A stretch of DNA of 64,000 nucleotides, from assembly GCF_004919045.1 (NCBI RefSeq), contig NZ_SWDW01000006.1, positions 124,001 through 188,000 on the forward strand. Direction: 5' to 3'. Numbering within the stretch: the first letter of the stretch is position 1; each line of letters begins with the position of its first letter. The stretch is from Sinomonas albida. Its GTDB lineage: Bacteria > Actinomycetota > Actinomycetes > Actinomycetales > Micrococcaceae. Position numbers and translations under genes: made by a program. The notes under the pieces are model-generated. The model was not told the DNA's origin. It did no database searches and saw nothing but the letters and a program-made list of their open reading frames with translations. Of this stretch, positions 50,720 to 58,346 are shown piece by piece.

Positions 50720-51906
50720 GAGACCCGAGCGCCTTCGCGCCACACGGCGCGGACGACGGGCACACGGTGGCCCCGAGGCCGTTTCGGGTGCGCCGGCAGG
50801 TCGTGGGCGCGCACGCGCACCAGATCGGCGCGGCGGCCCGCTTCAATGGTGCCGCGGTCGTCGAGGCCGACGGCGCGCGCCGGGTTCGACGCGACGAGCT
50901 TGGCGCCTTCGTGCAGCGGCAACGCGCCCTCGGCCTCGAGCAGGAACACCGCCTGGAGCGGGCTCGCGGGCACGTAGTCGGACGAGAGGATGTCGAGCAG
51001 GCCGGCCTCGAGCAGTTCGGTCGCGGCCACGTTCCCGGACTGCGAGCCGCCGCGCATGATGTTCGGCGCGCCCATGACGATGAGCTGTCCGCGCTCGCGG
51101 GCGGCCTGCGCGGCGACGCGCGTCGTCGGGAACTCCGAGATGAGGACGCCGAAGCCTGCCGACTCGTCGACGTGCTCGACCGTCGCGTCGTCGTGGGCCG
51201 CCAGCGCAATGCCACGCTCCCTCGCGAGGCGCGCGATCTCGGCCCGGTTCGGCACGGAGTGCACCTCGGCGACCTTCTTGAGCTCGTCGACGTAGGGCAG
51301 GAACATCTCGTTCGTGAGCTTGCCCTTGCCGACCATGTAGGTTCGGAACGCCTCCACATTGGCGTACTGGCGCTGCCCCGGCGTGTGGTCCATGAGGGAG
51401 GCGAGCCGAACCCCGGCGACCTCGTTGAGCGACTCGAACTCGCTGACCGTGCGGGGAGCGGCGACTTCGCAGCGCACGTGGATGAAGTGCTCGGCGCGCG
51501 TCATCTCGGCCGCCGCGGCGTAGCCGATCGCCTCTGCGATCTCCCTCGCGAGCGCGGTGCTGTCGTGCTCGCGCCCGTCCATTGAGCCGATGCGCACGGC
51601 GTCGAAGACCGTCGTCACCCCGGCGCCGCTGACCTGCGCGTCATGCGCGAGCACCGCGGGCACGGGGTCCCAATGGGTGCCCGGCCGCGGCTGGATGTGC
51701 GCCTCGAGATGATCGGTGTGCAGTTCCACGAGACCCGGCATGAGGTAGTCGCCTTCGAGGTCTTCGCCGGCGCGGGCGGTGCCGACTGTGAGGGCAGTGC
51801 CGGCCTGGACATCGGCGATCACACCGTCGCGGATCAGGACGGAGCCGTGCACCACCTCGTCGGCGAGCACGAGGCGGGAGTTGCTGAGGACGGTTTCGCG
51901 GCTCAT
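50716..51906 (-). CDS. phnM: Alpha-D-ribose 1-methylphosphonate 5-triphosphate diphosphatase
   Basis: A 396-residue amidohydrolase-superfamily enzyme: MPGLVELHTDHLEAH metal site, MDHTPGQRQYANVEAF, HDDATVEHVDES and SSDYVPASPLQAVF. It removes pyrophosphate from ribose 1-alkylphosphonate triphosphate. Overlaps DUF1045 upstream (ATGA) and phnN downstream (GTGA). Confidence 0.95.
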   Translation of the reverse strand: MSRETVLSNSRLVLADEVVHGSVLIRDGVIADVQAGTALTVGTARAGEDLEGDYLMPGLVELHTDHLEAHIQPRPGTHWDPVPAVLAHDAQVSGAGVTTVFDAVRIGSMDGREHDSTALAREIAEAIGYAAAAEMTRAEHFIHVRCEVAAPRTVSEFESLNEVAGVRLASLMDHTPGQRQYANVEAFRTYMVGKGKLTNEMFLPYVDELKKVAEVHSVPNRAEIARLARERGIALAAHDDATVEHVDESAGFGVLISEFPTTRVAAQAARERGQLIVMGAPNIMRGGSQSGNVAATELLEAGLLDILSSDYVPASPLQAVFLLEAEGALPLHEGAKLVASNPARAVGLDDRGTIEAGRRADLVRVRAHDLPAHPKRPRGHRVPVVRAVWREGARVS

Positions 51907-52700
51907 GAGGTTCTTTCTGCGAAGGCGGCGGACGCGTTGTCGAGGGCGAGTTCGGTGCTAGGGACGGCAGACGGTGGCCCAAGCGGATGCAACGAGTGAA
52001 GCTCGAACGGCGCCCCGGGCTCCGTCTCGGTGAAGATGGCGAGAGCCTCGATCGGGATCGCCTCGCCCAGGCAATCGGCGAACCACTCGCCGAGGACGGC
52101 CTCGATCTCGGCGTGGCGCCGCGGCTCGATGCAGTCGGTGAGCGTGAGGTGGAAGCGGAACTCGTCGAGCACGTACGGATAGCCCCAGCGCTCGAACAGT
52201 TCGCGCTGCCGGACACTCATCGCGCCCGGGTTGCGGCGGGCGAGCTCGGCGGCGTTTGGCGGGGCGCGGAACCCGTCGAAGGCCATGACGACGTCGGCGG
52301 CGAGCGCGTTGAGCGGCGCGGCGGGAGCGCCGGGCACGAGGGAGAAGAACTGACCGATGCGGGCCAGGGCCAGCTCGGGCAGGGACACCGAAGGACGCGC
52401 GGCGGCGAAGCGCGCGACGGCGGCCTCAAGCTCGCCGAGGGTCCGCCCGTCCGCCAGGCGGAAGGGCGCCTTGAGCGTCCCGTGGAAGCCGTAGCGGCGG
52501 GCGTCCACCGTGATCTCGTCGACGGCCTCGCGCGTCCAGCCCTCAGGCGCCGCCACGGCAACCGGCGCGCCCCCGACGCTCCGGCCGAGCCAAGCCTCCG
52601 CCCGCACCCGCAACAGCGAAGCGGCCTCCCGCAGCGGCGAGCCCGCGCCGTCGTCCGTCGTCGTCCCGGGCACCGCGTAGATGGCGACCCGCCCGTTCAC
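51903..52700 (-). CDS. DUF1045 phosphonate-metabolism protein with two HxT motifs (2H phosphoesterase-like)
   Basis: A 265-residue protein with a GTG start overlapping the phnL stop. It has two H-x-T motifs, H73-G-T in YGFHGTLKAPF and H184-L-T in FRFHLTLTD. These are the paired catalytic signature of the 2H phosphodiesterase fold, which acts on cyclic phosphates. DUF1045 proteins recur in phn operons. PhnP, the usual cyclic phosphodiesterase of the pathway, is not encoded in this cluster, so this protein is a good candidate for opening 5-phosphoribosyl 1,2-cyclic phosphate (inference). Confidence 0.85.
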   Translation of the reverse strand: MNGRVAIYAVPGTTTDDGAGSPLREAASLLRVRAEAWLGRSVGGAPVAVAAPEGWTREAVDEITVDARRYGFHGTLKAPFRLADGRTLGELEAAVARFAAARPSVSLPELALARIGQFFSLVPGAPAAPLNALAADVVMAFDGFRAPPNAAELARRNPGAMSVRQRELFERWGYPYVLDEFRFHLTLTDCIEPRRHAEIEAVLGEWFADCLGEAIPIEALAIFTETEPGAPFELHSLHPLGPPSAVPSTELALDNASAAFAERTS

Positions 52701-53428
52701 GCCGTCGCCTCGAGGACCGGCGCGAAGAGCTCGACGTCGATGACCCGGTCCGCGACCCGTTCGCGCACCTCGGCGTCGTGGAAGATCCCGAGCATCGCCA
52801 CTCCTCGTGCGCGCTTGTCGGCGATGAGCTCGACGACGACGTCCCGGTTCCGCGCGTCGAGGGAGGCGGTCGGCTCGTCGAGCAGCAGGAGCGGCAGTTC
52901 GGTGATGAAGCCGCGCGCGATGTTGACCCGCTGCTGCTCGCCGCCTGAGAACGTGGCGGGCGGCAGCGACCAGAGGCGCGCGGGGATTGCAAGCCGCGTC
53001 AGCAGGGCGGCGGCACGGTCGAGTGCCTCGTCGATGCTCACCCCGCGCTCCACGAGGGGCTCGGCCACCACGTGGATGGCCGGGACCCGCGGCACGCAGC
53101 GCAGGAACTGGCTCACGTAGCCCATCGCCTCCCGGCGAGCGGCGAGCACCTGCCGCGGGTCTGCGGCCGCGATGTCGACCGGTTCGCCGACGTTCACCAC
53201 GACGCTCCCGCGATCGGCCGCGTAGTTCCCGTAGACCATTTTCAGGATCGAGCTCTTGCCGGCGCCCGACGTGCCGCCGAGGACAACGCATTCGCCCGCG
53301 TGCACGTCGAAGCTCACGCCGCGCAGCACGGGGAGCTGCTTTCCGTCCTGTAGATGCATGGTGAAGGTTTTGTCGACGCCGGAGACCGCGAGGGTCGCCC
53401 CGACTGGGCTGATGCGTGTCACGGTCAT
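52697..53428 (-). CDS. phnL: C-P lyase complex ATPase-like subunit PhnL
   Basis: A 243-residue ABC-type protein: Walker A GGTSGAGKSS, signature FSGGEQQRVNIARG, Walker B LLLLDEPTASLD, with MYVSQFLRCVPRVPA-like Q-loop (here GYVSQFLRCVPRVPA). It is required for PhnGHIJ function in vivo and binds the complex, not a membrane permease. Start and stop overlap neighbours (ATGA and GTGA). Confidence 0.94.
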   Translation of the reverse strand: MTVTRISPVGATLAVSGVDKTFTMHLQDGKQLPVLRGVSFDVHAGECVVLGGTSGAGKSSILKMVYGNYAADRGSVVVNVGEPVDIAAADPRQVLAARREAMGYVSQFLRCVPRVPAIHVVAEPLVERGVSIDEALDRAAALLTRLAIPARLWSLPPATFSGGEQQRVNIARGFITELPLLLLDEPTASLDARNRDVVVELIADKRARGVAMLGIFHDAEVRERVADRVIDVELFAPVLEATA

Positions 53429-54228
53429 CCTTGCAGAATCGAGGAAACGAGAAGTTGCGTGTATGCCGCTTGCGGGTCGTCGAGCACGCGGTCTGTGAGG
53501 CCCGACTCGACCACTCGCCCGTCCTTCATGACGAGCGTGCGGTGGGAGATCAGGCGGGCGACGGCGAGGTCGTGCGTCACGATGACGACGGCGAGGCCCA
53601 GCTCGGCGACGAGGCTTCGGATCAGGTCCAGAAGGCGCGCCTGGACCGAGACGTCGAGGCCGCTCGTCGGCTCGTCCATGAAGACGAGCCGCGGCGAGAC
53701 AACGAGGTTCCGAGCGATCTGCAGCCTCTGGCGCATGCCCCCTGAGAATGTCGCGGGCGCGTCGTCGATGCGGTCGGCAGGGATCTCGACGCGCGCGAGC
53801 CACTCCGCCGCGGCCGCACGGATTTTGCCGTAGTGCCGCCACCCCGTGGCCATGAGCGGCTCGCCGACATTGCCGCCGGCGCTCACATGCATGCGGAGGC
53901 CGTCGGCTGCGTTCTGGTGGACAAACCCCCACTCGGTGCGCCACAGCCTGCGCACGCGGCTTTCGCTGAGCTCGGAAAGTTCGACGACGTCGCCGTCGCC
54001 GAGGCGGTAGCGGACGCTCCCCTCACTGAGCTTGAGGCGCTGCGACAGCATGCCAAGGAGCGTCGACTTGCCCGAGCCGGACTCGCCGACGACGGCGAGC
54101 ACCTCCCCTGGCCAGAGCTCGAAGCTCACGTCCCGGCAGCCGTAGCGCTCGCCGTAGCTGTGCCCCGCTCCCCGCACCTCGAGCAGAGGCCGTCGGTCGG
54201 GTTCGAAATGCAGTTGCTCGAGCGTCAC
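53425..54228 (-). CDS. phnK: C-P lyase complex ATPase-like subunit PhnK
   Basis: A 267-residue ABC-type protein: Walker A GESGSGKST, HQNAADGLRMHVSAGGNVGEPLM, signature FSGGMRQRLQIARN, Walker B LVFMDEPTSGLD and switch VIVTHDLAVARL. PhnK docks on PhnJ in the C-P lyase core. GTG start overlaps the phnJ stop. Confidence 0.94.
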   Translation of the reverse strand: MTLEQLHFEPDRRPLLEVRGAGHSYGERYGCRDVSFELWPGEVLAVVGESGSGKSTLLGMLSQRLKLSEGSVRYRLGDGDVVELSELSESRVRRLWRTEWGFVHQNAADGLRMHVSAGGNVGEPLMATGWRHYGKIRAAAAEWLARVEIPADRIDDAPATFSGGMRQRLQIARNLVVSPRLVFMDEPTSGLDVSVQARLLDLIRSLVAELGLAVVIVTHDLAVARLISHRTLVMKDGRVVESGLTDRVLDDPQAAYTQLLVSSILQG

Positions 54229-55103
54229 GCCCGCGCCTCCTCTAGGTCGTCGATGTGGGCGGAGGCGAGGGCCGCGGCGCGCTCGCAGTGGTCGGTGTCG
54301 GAGCACGCGTACATGACGCCGCCGGCGTCGTCGGTAATGATTTCGTCGAGATACACGCCGGTTGAGCCGCAGACGGCGCAAGGCTGCTCGAAGCGCTGCG
54401 GCTCGAACGGGTGGTCTTCGAACCCGAGGCTCACGACGTCGGTATATGGCGGCACCGCGTAGATGCGCTTCTCGCGGCCCGCGCCGTACAGGTGCAGCGC
54501 AGGGCTCTGGTGGAGCTTCGGGTTGTCGAAGCTCGGCGTGGGCGAGGGGTCCATAAGGTAGCGACCGTTGACCATGACCGGATAGGCGTACGTCGTGGCG
54601 ATGTGGCCGTACTTGGCGATGTCCTCGTAGAGCTTCACGTAGATCAGGCCGTACTCCTCGAGTGCGTGCATGCGGCGCGTCTCGGCCTCTCGCGGCTCGA
54701 GGAAGCGCAGCGGCTCGGGGATCGGGACCTGGTAGACCATGATCTGCCCTTCCCTCAGCACGGCCTCGGGGATGCGGTGGCGGGTCTGGATGATGGTGGC
54801 GTCCTCGGTGCACGTCGTGGTGCTCGCGCCCGTCACCTTCGCGAAGAAGGACCGGATGGAGACGGCGTTGGTCGTGTCGTCCGCGCCCTGGTCGATGACC
54901 TTGAGGACGTCGTCTCCGCCGATGATCGACGCCGTCACTTGCACCCCGCCGGTTCCCCAGCCTCGCGGCATTGGGACCTCGCGCGAGGCGAACGGCACCT
55001 GGAATCCGGGGATTGCGACCGCCTTGAGCAGTGCGCGGCGGATCATCCGCTTGGTCTGCTCGTCGAGATAGCCGACGTTGTAGCCGGGCAGCGCGGTGCT
55101 CAT
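54225..55103 (-). CDS. phnJ: C-P lyase catalytic subunit, radical SAM protein
   Basis: A 292-residue protein starting MSTALPGYNVGYLDEQTKR. It contains GGVQVTASIIGGDDVLKVIDQG and the C-terminal Cys cluster CAVC ... YACSDTDHC. These Cys bind the 4Fe-4S cluster and supply the thiyl/Cys residues used to cleave the C-P bond of ribose 1-alkylphosphonate 5-phosphate with S-adenosylmethionine. Start and stop overlap phnI and phnK. Confidence 0.96.
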   Translation of the reverse strand: MSTALPGYNVGYLDEQTKRMIRRALLKAVAIPGFQVPFASREVPMPRGWGTGGVQVTASIIGGDDVLKVIDQGADDTTNAVSIRSFFAKVTGASTTTCTEDATIIQTRHRIPEAVLREGQIMVYQVPIPEPLRFLEPREAETRRMHALEEYGLIYVKLYEDIAKYGHIATTYAYPVMVNGRYLMDPSPTPSFDNPKLHQSPALHLYGAGREKRIYAVPPYTDVVSLGFEDHPFEPQRFEQPCAVCGSTGVYLDEIITDDAGGVMYACSDTDHCERAAALASAHIDDLEEARA

Positions 55104-56164
55104 GCCTTCTCCTGCCGTTCCGCGTTCAGTTTCCGTACCAAGCCGAGCTCCGCCTGGAAGTCGACGTAATGCGGGAGCTTGAGGTGCTCGACGAATCCCG
55201 TGGCTTGAACGTTGTCTGAGTGCTGGATCACGAACTCCTCGTCCTGCGCGGGGGCCACGATGCGCTCGCCGAACTCGTCGGCCCTCAGGGCACGGTCGAC
55301 GAGCGACATCGACATCGCCTTGCGTTCGGCCCGACCGAAGACCAGACCGTACCCGCGCGTGAACTGGGCGGGAGTCTCGGCGTTCCCCGTGAACTGATTG
55401 ATCATCTGGCACTCGGTCACTTCGACGCGCCCGAGCGGCACGGCGAAACCCAGCTCGGGGGCATCGAACTCGACCTCGACCTCGCCGACGCGGATCTCCC
55501 CTGCGAACGGGTGGGTACGCCCGAAGCCGCGCTGGGTCGAATACGCGAGACCGAGAAGGAATCCCTCGTCGCCCCGGGCGAGCGCCTGGAGGCGCTCGGC
55601 CCGGCTCATCGGGAAGATGGTCGGCTCGCGGGTCAGGTCGGCGGGCTCGGGATCGTCGAAGCCCTCGGGCCGCTCGGGTTCCATGAGTGCCTCGGTGCCA
55701 AGGAGGTCGGCGACGCGCGGCATCGCCTCGTCGTCGTTCGTAGCGGCCGCTGCGGGACCCTCGCTGCCGCGATCCGCGAAGAGCCGGTGGGTGTAGTCGA
55801 AGGTCGCGCCCAGCTGCTGCCCGCCCGGCAGGTCCTTGAAGGTGGCCGAGACGCGCCGCTGGGGCGGAAGCTGCGCCGTGTCGACCGGCAGCGTGTAGCC
55901 GAAGCGGTGCAGCGTGGTGCGGTATGAGCGCACGAGCGTGACTGCCTCGAGCACATCGCCCTGCGCCTGAACGATGGCACGCGCCGCGAGCTCCGGATCG
56001 TACAGCGAGCCCTCGTTCATGACGCGAGCCACGAGCACCGCCAACTGGCCGCCGACCGCGCCGTGTTCGATGCGCGGGATCCGCTCGTCGCCGCGCCCTT
56101 CCTTCGCCAGCAGGGCGTGGGCGTTGGCGATCGCTTTCTCGCCGCCCTTCACCGCGACGTACAT
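55100..56164 (-). CDS. phnI: C-P lyase core subunit, nucleosidase PhnI
   Basis: A 354-residue protein starting MYVAVKGGEKAIANAHALLA, with GRVEVTECQMINQFTGN and PAQFTRGYGLVFGRAERKAMSM typical of PhnI. It displaces adenine from ATP with the phosphonate, helped by G, H and L. Start lies 16 nt inside the phnH gene, giving the longest overlap in the cluster. Confidence 0.96.
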   Translation of the reverse strand: MYVAVKGGEKAIANAHALLAKEGRGDERIPRIEHGAVGGQLAVLVARVMNEGSLYDPELAARAIVQAQGDVLEAVTLVRSYRTTLHRFGYTLPVDTAQLPPQRRVSATFKDLPGGQQLGATFDYTHRLFADRGSEGPAAAATNDDEAMPRVADLLGTEALMEPERPEGFDDPEPADLTREPTIFPMSRAERLQALARGDEGFLLGLAYSTQRGFGRTHPFAGEIRVGEVEVEFDAPELGFAVPLGRVEVTECQMINQFTGNAETPAQFTRGYGLVFGRAERKAMSMSLVDRALRADEFGERIVAPAQDEEFVIQHSDNVQATGFVEHLKLPHYVDFQAELGLVRKLNAERQEKA

Positions 56165-56796
56165 TGCTCGGCCTCCTGTCCGTCGGTGGGTGCAGGCGCG
56201 AGCCGCGTGGTGCGCGGCAGCGCCGAGATCTCGTCGGCGTCGACGAGCAGAAGGTCGACGCCGCGCGGGAAGACCGCGGTGTTGGCTCGCCACTGCTCGG
56301 CGAACCTGCCGTCGGCCCACGGCGCATTGAAGGTCGTGGAGCCGTTGATGCCAGGGCCTTCCGCCGTGAAGCTCCCCATGCCTTGGCACCCGCGCACGTC
56401 GAGCACCGCCGTCGTCGACAGGTGTGGCGCTTCGTCGGTGCCGAGCCGCAGCGATCCGAGCGCAGGCAGCGACGCAGGCGCCGCGAACACGAAGTCCGCG
56501 GAGGCCGCGCCGACCCGGCGCGCACCCGTGTGGAAGTCGAGCCACGCGGCGACCTCCCGGTCGTCGAGCGCGCCACCGAGCCAGACCGTGGAGTCCTCGT
56601 CGAGGACCGTGAGGGCGACGGCGGCGAGGCCGCTGCCGAGCGCGGCCGGCGGGTGGGCTGGCCCGTTGAGAGGGTAGCGCTGGGTCGGGTGGGAGAGGGC
56701 GTCGAGGATAGCGCGGAACGCCCGCTGGGCGTCTCGCGTGGCGTCGCTGAAGCCCGGGGCCGGGATCGCGGGCGCGTTGCCCGCCGTGCTCGTCAC
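56149..56796 (-). CDS. phnH: C-P lyase core subunit PhnH
   Basis: A 215-residue protein: FSDATRDAQRAFRAILDALSHP at the start, and GPGINGSTTFNAPW and FPRGVDLLLVDADEISALPRTTRL near the end, which match PhnH. It dimerises in the PhnGHIJ core. GTG 56796 overlaps the phnG stop. Confidence 0.94.
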   Translation of the reverse strand: MTSTAGNAPAIPAPGFSDATRDAQRAFRAILDALSHPTQRYPLNGPAHPPAALGSGLAAVALTVLDEDSTVWLGGALDDREVAAWLDFHTGARRVGAASADFVFAAPASLPALGSLRLGTDEAPHLSTTAVLDVRGCQGMGSFTAEGPGINGSTTFNAPWADGRFAEQWRANTAVFPRGVDLLLVDADEISALPRTTRLAPAPTDGQEAEQCTSR

Positions 56797-57287
56797 TCGT
56801 GCTCCCGGGAGACCGTGAAGAAGTCGACGAGTGTGCTGCGCGCCTCGGCGTGCCGGGCTGCGTCCCGCTCGGCCTGTTCTCGCTGCAGGGGCACAACGAC
56901 CTCGGCCATGACGCGTGCTCGCTGGCCCTCGTCGCACAGGAGGCCGTCGAAGATCGCCGCGAGGCGCGCGTGCTCGAGGTCGGTTCCGAGCACGTAGGCG
57001 CTGCCCACCGCATCGGCTGCGAGCGGCTCGCCATGGAGTCGGACGGTTGCTCGCGTTACGGTCGCCTCTCCGAGGTTGAAGCGTGCGCCGCCCGCGTCGA
57101 TGCGACTCCGCACCATCACCAGGCCCGCCTCGGGACCGCGGATCGGCTCGACTGCAGGCCGGGGAGTCCAGTCGGCCCAGGCTGTCCTCAGTGCGTGCGC
57201 GCTCGCTGTAGCAAGGGTCCGCATCCAGCTCTGTCGCTGCTGGGTGGCCCCACTGGGTGGCCTTGGCTCTATGGTCTGTGGCTGCAC
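56793..57287 (-). CDS. phnG: C-P lyase core subunit PhnG
   Basis: A 164-residue protein: WMRTLATASAHALRTAWADW, GPEAGLVMVRSRIDAGGARFNLGEATVTRATV and VGSAYVLGTDLEHARLAAIFDGL are PhnG features. It is the first gene of the leftward C-P lyase operon. Divergent from phnF with an inverted repeat between. Confidence 0.94.
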   Translation of the reverse strand: MQPQTIEPRPPSGATQQRQSWMRTLATASAHALRTAWADWTPRPAVEPIRGPEAGLVMVRSRIDAGGARFNLGEATVTRATVRLHGEPLAADAVGSAYVLGTDLEHARLAAIFDGLLCDEGQRARVMAEVVVPLQREQAERDAARHAEARSTLVDFFTVSREHE

Positions 57288-57301
57288 GCCGTCCTCCGAA
57301 G

Positions 57302-57321
57302 TTGTCTAGATCTCTAGATAA
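57302..57321. promoter_or_regulatory. Candidate PhnF operator
   Basis: TTGTCTAGA-TC-TCTAGATAA, 9-bp arms with one mismatch, 15 nt upstream of phnG and in the phnG/phnF divergent region. HutC/PhnF-type GntR proteins bind such GT-N-TA-rich palindromes, so this is the expected repressor site. Confidence 0.6.
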
Positions 57322-57424
57322 CTTCACGTTACCTGCGAGCTGCGCTCCGTAAGTGAACAATCCGGGAACATGTGAGGGAACATCGGGGAAACCAATGAGA
57401 CCGTTCCGATAGGGTGACTACGAG

Positions 57425-58165
57425 ATGACAATGCAGAGCCGGTCGCCCAGCGGGTACTCCACGTGGCGGCTCATCGCCGAAGAGCTGCGCCGCCAAATCG
57501 TCGACGGAGCGAGCGCTCCCGGCACGAAGCTGCCCTCCGAGAACGATCTCGCAGAGCGCTTCGGCGTGCACCGGAACACGGTCCGGCAGGCCATCGCCGC
57601 CCTGACGGCCGAACAGCTCGTGGTCTCCCGCCGCGGCAGCGGGACCTTCGTGGCCGACCACACCGTGCTCGTGCACCGCATCGGCACGCGCACCCGACTG
57701 AGCGACAGCCTCGGGAAGAGCGGGAAGGCTTCTGCGCGGCTGCTCGACTGGGCCCTCGAGCCGGAGCCGCCTGCGCACATCGCCGAGCGCCTACAGCTGA
57801 GCGGCCGCTCGGCGCTCCGGCTCGAGTCGATCCGCTCGGTCAACGGCGTCCCGATATCACGCGTCACCCAGTGGTACGTGGCCGAGTTCGTGCCACGGCT
57901 TCCCGAGCACTTCAAAGCCGAGGGCACGATCACAGGGGCACTGCGAGCACTGGGCATCGAGGACTACGTGCGCGTGTCCACCACCGTGGGCGGCCGACAT
58001 GCGACGGCGGAGGAGGCCGCCGAGCTGCTGCTCCCGGCGGGCTCGGTGGTCCTCGTGGTGCGAGCGCTCGACGCCCTGCCCGGCGGCACCCCGCTCCAAC
58101 TCGGCATCACACGCTTCGCCGCCTCACGTGTCGAACTCGACGTCGAGCATTCGACCTCAGTCTGA
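57425..58165 (+). CDS. phnF: GntR-family regulator of phosphonate use, HutC type
   Basis: A 246-residue protein: winged HTH at residues about 10-75 (WRLIAEELRRQIVDG, LPSENDLAERFGVHRNTVRQAIA), UTRA ligand domain at about 90-240 (GRSALRLESIRSVNGVPISRVTQWY). PhnF-type proteins repress phn genes in phosphate- or phosphonate-dependent fashion. Divergent from phnG. Confidence 0.92.
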   Translation: MTMQSRSPSGYSTWRLIAEELRRQIVDGASAPGTKLPSENDLAERFGVHRNTVRQAIAALTAEQLVVSRRGSGTFVADHTVLVHRIGTRTRLSDSLGKSGKASARLLDWALEPEPPAHIAERLQLSGRSALRLESIRSVNGVPISRVTQWYVAEFVPRLPEHFKAEGTITGALRALGIEDYVRVSTTVGGRHATAEEAAELLLPAGSVVLVVRALDALPGGTPLQLGITRFAASRVELDVEHSTSV

Positions 58166-58192
58166 CTGACGGTCGCACTCGCGCGCATCCCC

Positions 58193-58240
58193 ATCCTCGT
58201 CCAGCTCGATCCTCGTCCAGCTCGATCCTCGTCCAGCTCG
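58193..58240 (+). repeat. Three perfect tandem copies of a 16-bp unit
   Basis: ATCCTCGTCCAGCTCG repeated three times without mismatch in the 181-nt gap between the phnF stop and the 3' end of the IPT/TIG gene. It is not in a recognised gene; likely slippage product. Confidence 0.95.
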
Positions 58241-58346
58241 GCGTCTTACTCCAGTTCCGCGTCGGCCTCGGTGTGGAAGCGAGAATTCCGTTGCTCGGGC
58301 TTGCGATTCCTCTGGCTCATCGAGTGCCTTTGGAATTGCGCTTGGG

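Noticed and set aside
54225-56576. Single 783-codon reading through phnJ and part of phnI
   Set aside because: The upstream part is out of frame with PhnI and has no similarity; phnJ starts at the ATG at 55103 overlapping the phnI stop.
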